Assembly (NCBI RefSeq): GCF_001317355.1
Contig: NZ_LKET01000035.1
Span: 62,001 to 126,000 of the forward strand
Origin: Oxobacter pfennigii
Lineage (GTDB): Bacteria > Bacillota > Clostridia > Clostridiales > Oxobacteraceae
Length of the DNA: 64,000 bases
Direction of reading: 5' to 3'
Part shown: positions 35,297 to 45,117 of the stretch, in pieces
Layout of the letters: the number at the start of each line of letters is the position of its first letter
Numbering within the stretch: the stretch's first letter is position 1
The notes under the pieces: generated by a model
The model's input: the letters and a program-made list of their open reading frames with translations, nothing else
Told to the model about the DNA's origin: nothing
Database searches by the model: none
Translations under genes and position numbers: made by a program

Positions 35297-35923
35297 ATGG
35301 AATCTAATTTAATGAATGCATACCTGACTGCATATAAGATAGCCTGTCATCAATTCAAAGAAAGAAGTTATGAAGAAATTGCACTGAATTCCAATTCCAC
35401 TTACGATGCAAATAAGAATTCCATACAATTGAAATACCTGAACAAAGAATATATAATAGATTGCTCAACAGGCGAAATATATATGGCAGAAGGGAACAGC
35501 GAAGTACCTGTAACCGTAAAAGTTCTTATACTCCACTATCTGCTCCATTCTAAGAGTGCGCTCTTAAAGGGTAAAACAATATCCTTTAAAGAAGTACAGG
35601 GAGGAGGGGCCATATATTATCAGGCTTTTAGTAAAAGAGCCGTGGCGCCCATGATTAAGACTTTTGCAAATAATCCGGAAGGCTTATACAAAGCCTCGGA
35701 AAGGCTTGATGGCACGATAGAAAAATTCGGCCATGGAAGTGTGACATTGAAGATTTTTCCCATGGTACCCGTCACTTATGTTATCTGGCAGGGAGATGAT
35801 GAGGTGCCTCCCTCAGGAACAATACTCTTTGACGAGTCGGTAGAAAACTTTTTGCCCGTTGAAGATATAGTCCTTGCAGCGAGTTATGGCGTATACGAAA
35901 TGATAAAACTTGCGAAATCGTAA
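35297..35923 (+). CDS. DUF3786-domain protein linked to CODH/ACS
   Basis: Protein of 208 residues with the DUF3786 pattern, for example VLILHYLLHSKSALLKGKTISFKEVQGGGAIYYQAF and IFPMVPVTYVIWQGDDEVPPS. The family has no established function but is found repeatedly beside Ni-CODH, ACS and other corrinoid/Fe-S genes of anaerobes (family knowledge, not provable here). It is likely soluble. It is followed 33 bp later by cooC, so it is probably the first gene of the cooC-acsA-acsB operon. The ATG follows GGGGATG. Confidence 0.8.
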   Translation: MESNLMNAYLTAYKIACHQFKERSYEEIALNSNSTYDANKNSIQLKYLNKEYIIDCSTGEIYMAEGNSEVPVTVKVLILHYLLHSKSALLKGKTISFKEVQGGGAIYYQAFSKRAVAPMIKTFANNPEGLYKASERLDGTIEKFGHGSVTLKIFPMVPVTYVIWQGDDEVPPSGTILFDESVENFLPVEDIVLAASYGVYEMIKLAKS

Positions 35924-35956
35924 AAATCTATTACAATTTGGAAGGTGATATCCAAT

Positions 35957-36703
35957 ATGAAGATTGCAGTATCGGGTAAAGGCGGAGTAGGAAAAACCAC
36001 AGTATCAGCAAATCTTGCAAAATTGTTTGCACAAAAAGGATACAATGTTTATGCAGTAGACGCAGATCCTGACAGCAGTTTAGGCCTGGCTTTGGGAATA
36101 GATGAAACAGAATTAAGCAAAATCAAGCCCATCATAGACATGAGGGATGACATAAGCAAAATAGCCGGAGACGGTGCGATGTATACTTTAAACCCCGCTG
36201 TTAACGACTTGGCTGATAAATTCAGCATAAATATCGACGGCATAAAATTTTTAAGGATGGGCGGAATCAAGCAGGGAGGCTCCGATTGCTACTGCAAGGA
36301 GAATACTTTCTTAAAAGCCATAGTCAATTCACTTCTTTTAGATACAAATGACGTAGTAATTCTTGATATGGGCGCAGGTATAGAGCATTTAACAAGAGGG
36401 ACTTCCAAAGGCGTCGACCTTATGATTATAGTTACCGAGCCAGGAAAATCAAGCGTTCAGACTGCAAGAATAGTAGAAAACCTGGCAAAAGACCTGATGG
36501 TTAAAGATATAAAATTCATTGCCAACAAAGTAAGGACGCCAAAGGAAGAAGAGTTCATCAAAGTAAATTTCAAGCCTGAAGAACTGTTAGGTGTCATCCA
36601 CTACGACGAAGTAATCTCGGAAAAATCCATGGGAATTATAGAGAATTCCCTACAAATCGACAATCAGGAAATTAAAAAAATTCTTAATAAAATTGTATGT
36701 TGA
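35957..36703 (+). CDS. cooC: CooC-type nickel insertion ATPase for CODH
   Basis: MinD/SIMIBI P-loop ATPase that inserts nickel into the CODH C-cluster. About 248 residues. The deviant P-loop is GKGGVGKTTVSANLAKLFA, followed by VDADPDSSLGLALGI. The CxC motif (GSDCYCKENTF) corresponds to the dimer-interface Ni/Zn-binding cysteines of CooC, and DMGAGIEHLTRGT is the switch II-like segment. The frame opens at GTG 35945, but ATG 35957 has AAGGTGAT at the right distance. It lies directly ahead of the CODH gene. Confidence 0.92.
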   Translation: MKIAVSGKGGVGKTTVSANLAKLFAQKGYNVYAVDADPDSSLGLALGIDETELSKIKPIIDMRDDISKIAGDGAMYTLNPAVNDLADKFSINIDGIKFLRMGGIKQGGSDCYCKENTFLKAIVNSLLLDTNDVVILDMGAGIEHLTRGTSKGVDLMIIVTEPGKSSVQTARIVENLAKDLMVKDIKFIANKVRTPKEEEFIKVNFKPEELLGVIHYDEVISEKSMGIIENSLQIDNQEIKKILNKIVC

Positions 36704-36771
36704 GATAACTGCTGGTTAAAAAACTAGCAATCTTTGAACATAAACATTTTAAAAAAAATGGAGGTATGATG

Positions 36772-38739
36772 ATGTCAACACAAGAAATCAACAGACGGAC
36801 TGTTGACCCGGCTGCCGCGGAGATGCTGGAATATGCTGAGTCTGCAAAGATGAGCACAGCCTGGGACAGGTATAAAGCTCAACAACCCCAGTGTAAATTT
36901 GGTTTAACAGGTGTTTGCTGCCGTATCTGCATTCAGGGACCGTGCAGGATAATACCTACAAAAGCTGGTATGGACAAAGGTATATGCGGTGCCGATGTAT
37001 ATACTATAGTTGCCAGAAATCTTGTAAGATATATCGCTGGCGGAGCTTCTGCCCATTCTGACCACGGCAGAGAGATTGCATATACGCTTCTTGCAGTCGC
37101 TGAAGGACATGCTCCGGATTATAAAATTACCGATAAAGATAAGCTCATGAGAGTTGCTAAGAGAGTCGGAGTTGAAACTGAAGGAAGAGAAGTGCTTGAA
37201 ATAGCAAAAGATGTTGCGATAAAAGCATTAGAAGATTTCGGCAAATATGATCATGATCCATGCACATGGCTTTATACTACTATTGATGAAGAAAGAAAAG
37301 CTAAATTTAAACAGACAACTATAGCTCCAACTGCTATAGACAGGTCAATTGCTCAGTTACTGCACCAGACTCACATAGGAGTTGACGCAGACCCTGTAAA
37401 TATAATATTCGGAGGATTAAGGGCTGCACTTTCTGATTACACAGGAATGAGCCTTGCGACAGATATTACTGATATACTTTTCGGAACTCCTGTACCCGTA
37501 TTGACAGAAGCCAACCTTGGCGTTCTGGACCCGGAAAAGATTAATATAGCCGTCCATGGACACAACCCGCTTTTAAGCCAGATGGTAGTTTATGCTGCAA
37601 GGGAACTTGAAGCTGAAGCAAAAGCTGCTGGAGCAAAGGGAATTAACCTTGTAGGTATCTGCTGTACAGGTAATGAAGTTTTAATGAGAGAAGGGGTTCC
37701 TACTGCAACCAACTTCGGTTCACAGGAACTGGCGATCATGACAGGCGTACTGGATACAATGATTATGGACGTACAATGTATTGCACCGGGAGTTAAGGAT
37801 ATCTGCGACTGCTTCCATACTTTGCTTGTTTCAACATCAAATATTGCAAAGATTCCAGGCTCATATCACGTGGAATTTAAAGAAGCAACTGCAATGGAAG
37901 ATGCAAAGAAAATCATAAAGCTTGCAATAGAACAATATGCAAAGAGAAAACCCGAACTTGTAAAGATACCGCCATATAAAAAACAGGTCGTAGGCGGATT
38001 CAGTTTTGAAGCAATGATGGACTTATTCGGAAAGATAAACCCTGATTCACCTATAAGCGTTTTGACCGATGCTATAATGGCAGGAGAAATAAAAGGTGTC
38101 TGTGCCTTTGCCGGATGTAACAACCAAAAGACGGTACACGATGATCCAGGACTGACTATAGCCAGGGAACTTGCTAAGAGGGATATATTCATGGTTTCAA
38201 CAGGATGTATGGCCGGCGCTTTTGCAAAAGCCGGATATCTTTCATCAGAAGGCGTTGAAGCTTATGCAGGACCGGGACTTAAAAAATTCATAAAAAGGCT
38301 GGAAGAAAATTCAGGGCTCAAAGCATCACTTCCATTGGTATTCCATATGGGTTCCTGTGTTGATAATTCACGTATAGCAAACTTATGGACCGCTATGGCA
38401 CAAAACCTTGGTATTACTGTACCGCAACTTCCTTTTGCTGCAAGCGCTCCGGAAGCCATGTCAGAAAAAGCTATTTCAATAGGTTCATGGGTTATATCCA
38501 TGGGCATACCGACACACGTTGGGGTATTGCCTCCTCTTGAAGGAAGCGAACTTGTATACGGAGTTGCTACTCAGATAGCTAAAGACGTATTCGGCGGCTA
38601 CTTCATGTTCGAGACCGATCCTATGAAAGCTGCTGAAATAATAGCTGAAAAGATTGAGAAGAGAGCATGGAAGCTTAAGATACTAAAAGAGACAGCTGAA
38701 AAATACAACAGCAGTCTTGCATTAGTATACGAAGCTTAA
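36772..38739 (+). CDS. acsA: Ni-CO dehydrogenase catalytic subunit of CODH/ACS
   Basis: Reversibly reduces CO2 to CO at the Ni-Fe-S C-cluster. About 655 residues. N-terminal cysteines CKFGLTGVCCRICIQGPCRI and GICGAD supply the D- and B-clusters. C-cluster ligands are present at family positions: His in HGHNPLL (about 261), Cys in GICCTGNE (about 296), VQCIAPG, FAGCNNQ, STGCMAG and GSCVDNSR (about 529). Three in-frame ATGs occur at 36766-36772. GGAGGT touches the first, so the third, giving MSTQEINRR, is preferred. It is followed 14 bp later by acsB. Confidence 0.96.
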   Translation: MSTQEINRRTVDPAAAEMLEYAESAKMSTAWDRYKAQQPQCKFGLTGVCCRICIQGPCRIIPTKAGMDKGICGADVYTIVARNLVRYIAGGASAHSDHGREIAYTLLAVAEGHAPDYKITDKDKLMRVAKRVGVETEGREVLEIAKDVAIKALEDFGKYDHDPCTWLYTTIDEERKAKFKQTTIAPTAIDRSIAQLLHQTHIGVDADPVNIIFGGLRAALSDYTGMSLATDITDILFGTPVPVLTEANLGVLDPEKINIAVHGHNPLLSQMVVYAARELEAEAKAAGAKGINLVGICCTGNEVLMREGVPTATNFGSQELAIMTGVLDTMIMDVQCIAPGVKDICDCFHTLLVSTSNIAKIPGSYHVEFKEATAMEDAKKIIKLAIEQYAKRKPELVKIPPYKKQVVGGFSFEAMMDLFGKINPDSPISVLTDAIMAGEIKGVCAFAGCNNQKTVHDDPGLTIARELAKRDIFMVSTGCMAGAFAKAGYLSSEGVEAYAGPGLKKFIKRLEENSGLKASLPLVFHMGSCVDNSRIANLWTAMAQNLGITVPQLPFAASAPEAMSEKAISIGSWVISMGIPTHVGVLPPLEGSELVYGVATQIAKDVFGGYFMFETDPMKAAEIIAEKIEKRAWKLKILKETAEKYNSSLALVYEA

Positions 38740-38753
38740 GGAGGTGGAGTGAA

Positions 38754-40883
38754 ATGGCAAATAAATTATTAAAACAAGCTTTTGACGGTGCGGTTATCGC
38801 TACCAGTTATGCAGAAATATTATTAGACCAGGCCATAAAGGAATATGGCGAAGACACTCCTGTCTGTTATCCGGACACAGCTTACAAGCTGCCTGTTATA
38901 ACAGCTTTAAGCGGAGAAGATGTAAAAACGCTAAAGGACCTTGTTCCTATTTTAAACAGAGTAAGAAATGCATATGTTAAGCAAGACTTAACCTTCGAAG
39001 GCGGAAGGCTTAACGGCGAGGCAGCCTGCTATTCAGCGGAAATCATAGAAGCCTTAAGATATTTAAACGGTGCTAACCCCCATGTTGAACCCTGGACCGG
39101 ATTCTTAACAGACCCGATTTTAAGAAAGTTCGGCGTTCCATTGGTTGACCTGACAATCCCTGGCGTTGCCGTTATACTTGGCAAGGCAAAGGACAGCAAG
39201 AGCGCTGCCAAAATAGTTAAGGACTTACAGAGTAAAGGTATAATGCTCATGCTTTGTAATGAAGTTATAGAACAGCTTCTCGAGGAAAATGTCAAGCTGG
39301 GTATTGATTATATAGCCTTCCCCCTGGGTAATTTCACACAGATTATCCATGCGGTAAACTTCGCATTAAGAGCAGGTCTTGCATTCGGCGGCATAGCTCC
39401 CGGAAAGAGACAGGAACAGCTGGATTATCAGAAAAGGCGTGTAATGGCATTCGTCCTTGCCCTTGGTGAACTTGACGAGGTGAGGGTAGCAGCAGGGCTT
39501 GGCGCTATAAATTTAGGTTTCCCTGTAATTTCTGACCAGAAGCTGGAAGACGAGATTCCTGATTGGTTTGTATCCGAACCGGATTACGATAAAATAGTAA
39601 ACTTTGCATTGGAGCTTCGCGGAATTAAGCTTAAGATAGTAGACATTCCTGTTCCTATAACTATAGGACCTGCTTTCGAAGGCGAAACCATAAGAAGAGC
39701 TGACACTTATGTTGAATTCGGCGGCGGAAAGACTACAGCATATGAGCTTGTAAAGATGGTAGGCGCTGATGAAATAGAAGACGGAAAGATAACGGTTGTA
39801 GGACCTGAAATTGATGATATCGAAGAAGGTTCAAGGCTGCCTATAGGAACTTACGTAAAAATATACGGAAGAAAGATGCAAAGCGACTTCGAAGGCGTTC
39901 TTGAAAGAAGGCTTCACTACTTCACAAATTATGGCGAAGGCTTGTGGCACGTTGCCCAGAGAGATAATGCATGGATAAGGATAAGCAAGGATGCCAAAGC
40001 TAAGGGATTCAAATTTAAACACTTTGGTGAAATACTGATAGCAAAATTCAAGTCGGAATTCCCGGCAATAGTTGACCGTGTTGAAGTTGTAATATACACT
40101 GACCAGGCGAAGGTTGATGAAACCATTAAAGAAGCCAGGGCAATTTACGCAAGAAGGGATGAAAGGCTTAAGGGCTTAACGGATGAATCCGTTGAGGAAT
40201 TCTATTCATGTACTCTTTGCCAGTCCTTTGCACCAAACCATGTTTGCGTAGTTTCCCCAGAGCGTGTAGGCCTCTGCGGTGCAGTTAGCTGGCTGGATGC
40301 AAAAGCTTCCTTCGAAATCAATCCTACCGGACCTAACAGTCCTATAAAGAAAGAAGGAACAATTGACGAAAACAAAGGTATGTGGCAGAGTGTAAATGAA
40401 TTTGTTTACAATCATTCAAACAGGAACTTAGATACAGTTGCATTGTATACATTCATGGATACGCCGATGACGTCCTGCGGATGCTTCGAAGCAATACTTG
40501 CAATACTTCCTGAAGCAAACGGCTTGATGATAACTACCAGAGAACATTCGGGAATGACACCTTGCGGAATGTCCTTCTCCACACTGGCCGGTACAGTAGG
40601 CGGCGGCACTCAGTCCCCCGGCTTCATGGGCGTAGGAAGAAGATATATATTAAGTAAGAAATTCATCAAAGCTGACGGCGGTTTGGGAAGAATCGTATGG
40701 ATGCCGAAAGAACTCAAGGAATACTTGAAAGATGAATTTGTAAAGAGAAGCGTTGAAGAAGGTTTGGGAGAAGACTTCATTGACAAGATTGCCGATGAAA
40801 CTGTTGGAACAGAGACAGAATCAATACTCCCGTTCTTAGAGGAAAAAGGACATCCGGCTTTGACAATGGACTCTTTATTCTAA
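38754..40883 (+). CDS. acsB: CO-methylating acetyl-CoA synthase subunit
   Basis: Assembles acetyl-CoA from CO, a methyl group on the corrinoid protein and CoA at the Ni-Ni-Fe4S4 A-cluster. 709 residues. The A-cluster ligands are visible: Cys at about 486, 489, 498 and 508 (CTLCQSFAPNHVC, then GLCG), and the Cys-Gly-Cys square-planar Ni site at about 575-577 (TSCGCFEA). The N-terminal CO-tunnel domain and the ferredoxin-interacting middle domain are full length. The ATG follows GGAGGTGG. A terminator follows 10 bp after the stop, so this closes the first acs transcription unit. Confidence 0.96.
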   Translation: MANKLLKQAFDGAVIATSYAEILLDQAIKEYGEDTPVCYPDTAYKLPVITALSGEDVKTLKDLVPILNRVRNAYVKQDLTFEGGRLNGEAACYSAEIIEALRYLNGANPHVEPWTGFLTDPILRKFGVPLVDLTIPGVAVILGKAKDSKSAAKIVKDLQSKGIMLMLCNEVIEQLLEENVKLGIDYIAFPLGNFTQIIHAVNFALRAGLAFGGIAPGKRQEQLDYQKRRVMAFVLALGELDEVRVAAGLGAINLGFPVISDQKLEDEIPDWFVSEPDYDKIVNFALELRGIKLKIVDIPVPITIGPAFEGETIRRADTYVEFGGGKTTAYELVKMVGADEIEDGKITVVGPEIDDIEEGSRLPIGTYVKIYGRKMQSDFEGVLERRLHYFTNYGEGLWHVAQRDNAWIRISKDAKAKGFKFKHFGEILIAKFKSEFPAIVDRVEVVIYTDQAKVDETIKEARAIYARRDERLKGLTDESVEEFYSCTLCQSFAPNHVCVVSPERVGLCGAVSWLDAKASFEINPTGPNSPIKKEGTIDENKGMWQSVNEFVYNHSNRNLDTVALYTFMDTPMTSCGCFEAILAILPEANGLMITTREHSGMTPCGMSFSTLAGTVGGGTQSPGFMGVGRRYILSKKFIKADGGLGRIVWMPKELKEYLKDEFVKRSVEEGLGEDFIDKIADETVGTETESILPFLEEKGHPALTMDSLF

Positions 40884-40892
40884 ATAGTGTAG

Positions 40893-40934
40893 AATAGGTA
40901 TCGGACTTTAAATTTTTAAAGTCCGTAACCTATT
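40893..40934 (+). terminator. Terminator after acsB
   Basis: Nested arms AATAGGT/ACCTATT and CGGACTTTAAA/TTTAAAGTCCG make a near-complete 42-nt hairpin followed by TTTTAAG. It separates the acsA-acsB unit from the acsC unit. Confidence 0.8.
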
Positions 40935-40946
40935 TTTAAGAATATA

Positions 40947-41005
40947 CTGTATTAGTACAGAAGATAACCTTTATGTTGTACTGGTACAGTGCAATATGCT
41001 ATAAT
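40947..41005 (+). promoter_or_regulatory. Promoter and palindromic operators of the acsC unit
   Basis: TATAAT at 41000-41005 is preceded after 18 bp by TTGTAC (40976-40981). A palindrome TGTAC-TG-GTACA (40977-40988) covers the -35 box, and CTGTA-TTAG-TACAG (40947-40960) lies 17 bp upstream. Two related inverted repeats over a promoter suggest control by a dimeric regulator. The regulator is not identifiable in this window. Confidence 0.6.
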
Positions 41006-41040
41006 ATAGCAACAAAATATTTAAGGAGATGAAAATTAGA

Positions 41041-42375
41041 ATGGCACTTACAGGACTAGATATCTTCAAATTATTACCTAAAAAGAATTGTAAAGAGTGC
41101 GGGCAGGCAACATGTCTTGCCTTTGCAATGGCATTGGCTGCTTCTAAAACTTCACTGGACAAATGCCCCTATGTTTCCGAAGAGGCGAAGGAAACGCTTG
41201 GCGGTGCATCTGCTCCTCCTATTAAGCTTGTTAAGGTTGGAAAAGGTGACAAGGAAAGAGAAATGGGCGATGAAGTAGTATTGTTCAGGCATGATAAGGC
41301 ATTTTATCATCCTACATGCTTCGCAATCGAAATTTCCGATAAATTAACCGGTGCTGAACTGGATGCAAAAATTGAAAAAATAAACGGATTGGTATTCGAA
41401 AGAGTAGGACAGAAGGTTTCCGTTGATTTTGCAGCCGTTAGAAATGAATCAGGAAATGCCGATACTTTTGCAGCTGCCGTAAAGGAAGTCGCAGCTAAAT
41501 GTAATTTTGCCCTTGTCTTAATAAGCACCGATCCCGATGCAATGGCGAAGGCTTTAGAAGTTGCAGGAGATACAAATCCATTGATATATTGTGCAACGGT
41601 CGAAAATTATGAAAAAATGGTTGAACTTGCTAAGAAATATAGCTGTCCTCTTGCAGTAAGAGGAAACGGACTTGAAGAAACTGCAGCTTTGGTTGAAAAA
41701 GTTTCAGCTTCTTATAAAGAATTGGTAATAGATGTAGGGACAAACCAGCTTTCACAGGCTTTAGCCGAATTAACTCAGACAAGAAGACTTTCAATAAAGA
41801 AAAAATTCAGACCTTTTGGATATCCGGTAATTTCATTCACATCAAAGGACAATCCACTGGACGAAGTAATAGAAGCCAGCGTATTTGTAGCTAAATATGC
41901 CAGCGCTGTTGTATTAAAAGCTGATGAAAAAGCACAGATTCTTCCTCTCATGGCTTTGAGAATGAACATATATACAGATCCTCAGAAGCCGAGCCAGGTA
42001 GAGCCTAAAGCATACGCAATAGGAAACGTTACAAAGAATTCACCGGTATATGTAACTACCAACTTCTCATTGACTTATTACACAGTTGAAGGCGAAGTTT
42101 CCGGAAGTAAAATACCTGCATACATCATATCCTGTCCAACAGACGGTATATCAGTTTTAACAGGGTGGGCAGCAGGCAAATTCACTCCCGACAAGATTAC
42201 AGAATTTATTAAAGCTTGTGGAATTGAAGAGTTGGTAGACCACAGAAATCTGGTTATACCGGGAGCTGTTGCAGTAATTAAAGGAGCGCTTGAAGAAAAA
42301 TCAGGCTGGAAGGTAATCGTAGGGCCAAGTGAAGCTTCAGGCATTCCTTCCTTTGCAAAGACTCATTTCGCATAA
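41041..42375 (+). CDS. acsC: Corrinoid iron-sulfur protein large subunit
   Basis: Carries the [4Fe-4S] cluster and, with AcsD, the corrinoid that shuttles the methyl group from AcsE to acetyl-CoA synthase. About 444 residues. The N-terminal Fe-S motif has Cys at 17, 20, 25 and 42 (NCKECGQATC then DKC). The TIM-barrel and the C-terminal corrinoid-binding domain (TNFSLTYYTVEGEV and LTGWAAGKF) are complete. ATG 41029 is too close to the ribosome site; ATG 41041 gives the family start MALTGLDIFKLLPKKNC. First gene of the second acs unit. Confidence 0.95.
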   Translation: MALTGLDIFKLLPKKNCKECGQATCLAFAMALAASKTSLDKCPYVSEEAKETLGGASAPPIKLVKVGKGDKEREMGDEVVLFRHDKAFYHPTCFAIEISDKLTGAELDAKIEKINGLVFERVGQKVSVDFAAVRNESGNADTFAAAVKEVAAKCNFALVLISTDPDAMAKALEVAGDTNPLIYCATVENYEKMVELAKKYSCPLAVRGNGLEETAALVEKVSASYKELVIDVGTNQLSQALAELTQTRRLSIKKKFRPFGYPVISFTSKDNPLDEVIEASVFVAKYASAVVLKADEKAQILPLMALRMNIYTDPQKPSQVEPKAYAIGNVTKNSPVYVTTNFSLTYYTVEGEVSGSKIPAYIISCPTDGISVLTGWAAGKFTPDKITEFIKACGIEELVDHRNLVIPGAVAVIKGALEEKSGWKVIVGPSEASGIPSFAKTHFA

Positions 42376-42411
42376 TAGTATATATAAATAATTTTAAAAT
42401 GAGGGAAGTTT

Positions 42412-44283
42412 ATGGATAAGTTTTCAGTAACTATAATGCCGGAAAATTTAACAGTATATGTACCACAAGGCACCAATCTTATTAATGCTGCAAAGACAGC
42501 CGGAATTGACATTGAAAGCCCCTGCGGATGCAGAGGCACCTGCGGCAAATGCCAGGTAAAGATTATAAACTTAGGCGGTGTTGATTGCCCCGACAGCGAT
42601 TATGTTCTTGCCTGCCAGACAAGGGTAGAAAAGGATATGGTTATTGAGGCGCCTCAATTTTCAAGGCTTACAAAGCATAAAGTTCTTCTCTCCAGTGAAG
42701 AAAAGGAATCGTTATTGGAGCATGGGTATTTTAAAGATGTTGAAGTAAATCCTCTCTGCAAAAAAATATATGCAGAGCTGGATAAGCCGGATCTTACAGA
42801 CAGCATGAGCGACCTTGACAGAGTCAGGATGCACCTTATGAAGAATTGCGGAATAGAAGATGTAAAAATCAGCATAAGTGCACTGAGGAAGCTTTCAAAT
42901 GTGGTAAGAGAAGGGGACTTTAATATTACTTTGACCATTGTTACCATAAAGGACTCGGCGGAAATCATAAATATTGAGGCCGGAAAGCCTGATAGTCCTT
43001 CGTTGGGTCTGGCAGTTGATATTGGTACGACAACGGTAGTCGTGAATCTTATAGACACCGAAAACGGCAAAATAATAGACTCAGCCGGTACCTATAATAA
43101 GCAATCAGCCTATGGTTCCGATGTTATATCCAGAATAGTTTACTGTGATGAGAATGATAATGGCCTTGAACTTCTGCAAAAGGCGGTTATTGAAACCATA
43201 AATGAACTCATAGATACTGTCTTAAAAAAGAATAAAATAAACAAAAGTGATATCCCGGTGATGGTATGTGCGGGAAATACAGTCATGAGCCACATGTTTT
43301 TAAACATGCCTCCTACCTTTATAAGGCTGGAGCCCTATGTGCCGGGTGCATCCAAATATCCCGTTGTCAGCTCTAAGGATTTGGGTATAAACATAAATCC
43401 CGATGCTAAAGTCATTACGCTGCCGTCGGTTGCCAGCTATGTAGGCGGCGATATAACCTCGGGTGTTTTATCAACCTTGATGTCAAAATCTGAATTGCTT
43501 ACATTATTCATAGATGTAGGTACAAACGGAGAGCTGGTTTTGGGAAATAGCGACTGGATGGTATCCTGCTCATGTTCGGCAGGTCCTGCCTTTGAAGGAT
43601 CTGGTATAACCTGCGGAATGAGGGCTATGGATGGAGCAATTGACTGGATTGAAATTGATAAAGAAAGCATGGAAGTCAAAGTAAGAGCTATAGGCAATAA
43701 AAAACCTCTCGGAATATGCGGTTCAGGCCTTATATATTCCCTTTCCGAAATGCTGGATTCCGGCATAATAGACAGGGCGGGCAACATTTTAGAAAACGGC
43801 AGCTCCATAAGAGTAAGGATGGGCAATGAAGGAAAGGAATTCGTACTGGTTTTTGCAAAGGACAGCGGAAGCGGCCGGGACGTAGTCGTTACCGAGGGTG
43901 ATATAAAGAATTTGATAAGAGCCAAAGGAGCAATTTTTGCAGGCATAAGAACCATGCTGCAGCAGGTGGAATTGGATGTGGATGCCATAGACAGAGTGTA
44001 TATTGCAGGAGGCTTTGGCAATTATATTAATATTACCGATGCAGTCAATATTGGTCTGTTTCCAGATTTGCCCGCTGATAAATATGCATACATTGGCAAC
44101 AGTTCGGTTCATGGAGCAATGCTTGTGCTCTTATGCCAGGAAGCATTATATGAGATAGAGGATATATCAGATAGAATAACCTATATTGAATTATCTATCG
44201 GAAATAAATTTATGGATGAATTCATATCGGCGTTGTTTATACCACATACAAATTTAAACCTCTTTCAGAGGTGTGGGGTATAG
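42412..44283 (+). CDS. acsV: Corrinoid reductive activase (RACo, AcsV)
   Basis: ATP-dependent activator that re-reduces inactive Co(II) corrinoid of the CFeSP. 623 residues. The N-terminal [2Fe-2S] ferredoxin domain has Cys at about 38, 44, 47 and 68 (PCGCRGTCGKC; LACQT). A linker follows, then the ASKHA ATPase domain with DIGTTTVVVNLID, DVGTNGELVLG, CSAGPAFEGSGITCG and AGGFGNYINITDAVNIGLFPD. The length and order match the Carboxydothermus protein. It sits between acsC and the second CooC-type ATPase. Confidence 0.94.
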   Translation: MDKFSVTIMPENLTVYVPQGTNLINAAKTAGIDIESPCGCRGTCGKCQVKIINLGGVDCPDSDYVLACQTRVEKDMVIEAPQFSRLTKHKVLLSSEEKESLLEHGYFKDVEVNPLCKKIYAELDKPDLTDSMSDLDRVRMHLMKNCGIEDVKISISALRKLSNVVREGDFNITLTIVTIKDSAEIINIEAGKPDSPSLGLAVDIGTTTVVVNLIDTENGKIIDSAGTYNKQSAYGSDVISRIVYCDENDNGLELLQKAVIETINELIDTVLKKNKINKSDIPVMVCAGNTVMSHMFLNMPPTFIRLEPYVPGASKYPVVSSKDLGININPDAKVITLPSVASYVGGDITSGVLSTLMSKSELLTLFIDVGTNGELVLGNSDWMVSCSCSAGPAFEGSGITCGMRAMDGAIDWIEIDKESMEVKVRAIGNKKPLGICGSGLIYSLSEMLDSGIIDRAGNILENGSSIRVRMGNEGKEFVLVFAKDSGSGRDVVVTEGDIKNLIRAKGAIFAGIRTMLQQVELDVDAIDRVYIAGGFGNYINITDAVNIGLFPDLPADKYAYIGNSSVHGAMLVLLCQEALYEIEDISDRITYIELSIGNKFMDEFISALFIPHTNLNLFQRCGV

Positions 44284-44325
44284 TATTGCCGGATGTAACA
44301 TTTAGATCTGAAAGGAGTAGAGCTT

Positions 44326-45081
44326 ATGACAATTCAAATAGCGGTAGCCGGTAAGGGAGGAACAGGGAAAACTTCATTTTGTGCATTGCTTATAAGATAT
44401 CTTATAGATAAGGGTAAAAAGCCCGTACTTGCAGTGGATGCCGATGCCAATGCCAATCTTAACGAGGCTTTAGGCCTTCAGATTGAAGGCGAGACGGTAT
44501 CGGAGCTTATAGAAAAAACAAAGGATCTAAATGGTATACCTGTTGGCATGTCTCAGGAGACATATATTGAATACAGGCTGAATGCAGCTCTTGCAGAAAG
44601 TAAAGATGTCGACCTCATTGTAATGGGAGGTCCCGAAGGCCCGGGATGTTTTTGTTTCCCTAACAATCTTTTAAGAATGTATCTTGATAATCTGTCAAAA
44701 GGATATGCTTATGTTGTTATGGATAACGAAGCAGGTTTAGAGCATATAAGCCGCAGGACAACAAAAGATGTTGACGTGCTGTTTGTCATAAGCGATATTT
44801 CGGCAAGATCTGTACGTTCGGCAGGAAGGGTAAACCAGCTTGTAAAAACCTTGAAAACCAAGGTTAAGAGAATATGCCTTGTATTAACCAGAGGAACAGA
44901 AGAGGACGCTGAAAATTTAACGGAAGAGATAAATAAAACGGGGCTGGAGCTAGTGGGAATAATACCCAATGACCCAATGATTACGGAGTTTGATATAAAA
45001 GGAAAACCCCTATTTGAGCTTCCTGCGGATTCTCCTGCTGTAAATGCAGTGTACAGAATGCTGGATAAACTTAAAATATAA
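44326..45081 (+). CDS. CooC/AcsF-type P-loop ATPase (second copy)
   Basis: Second MinD-like nickel-insertion ATPase of the cluster, 251 residues. The P-loop is GKGGTGKTSFCALLIRYL, and AVDADANANLNEALGL follows. A CxC motif is present in GPGCFCFPNNLLRMYL, and MDNEAGLEHISRRTT is the switch-like segment. Its place beside acsD/acsE, apart from the cooC next to acsA, suggests that this copy serves acetyl-CoA synthase (AcsF role) while the first serves CODH. That split is inferred from position. The ATG follows GAAAGGAG. Confidence 0.88.
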   Translation: MTIQIAVAGKGGTGKTSFCALLIRYLIDKGKKPVLAVDADANANLNEALGLQIEGETVSELIEKTKDLNGIPVGMSQETYIEYRLNAALAESKDVDLIVMGGPEGPGCFCFPNNLLRMYLDNLSKGYAYVVMDNEAGLEHISRRTTKDVDVLFVISDISARSVRSAGRVNQLVKTLKTKVKRICLVLTRGTEEDAENLTEEINKTGLELVGIIPNDPMITEFDIKGKPLFELPADSPAVNAVYRMLDKLKI

Positions 45082-45117
45082 AATAGATTTCAGGATAATT
45101 AGAAAGGAGAAATTAAG

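Noticed and set aside
44237-44283. Hairpin over the acsV stop codon as a terminator
   Set aside because: ACCTCT/AGAGGT pairing is real, but no T-run follows and the next gene is close, so termination is unlikely.
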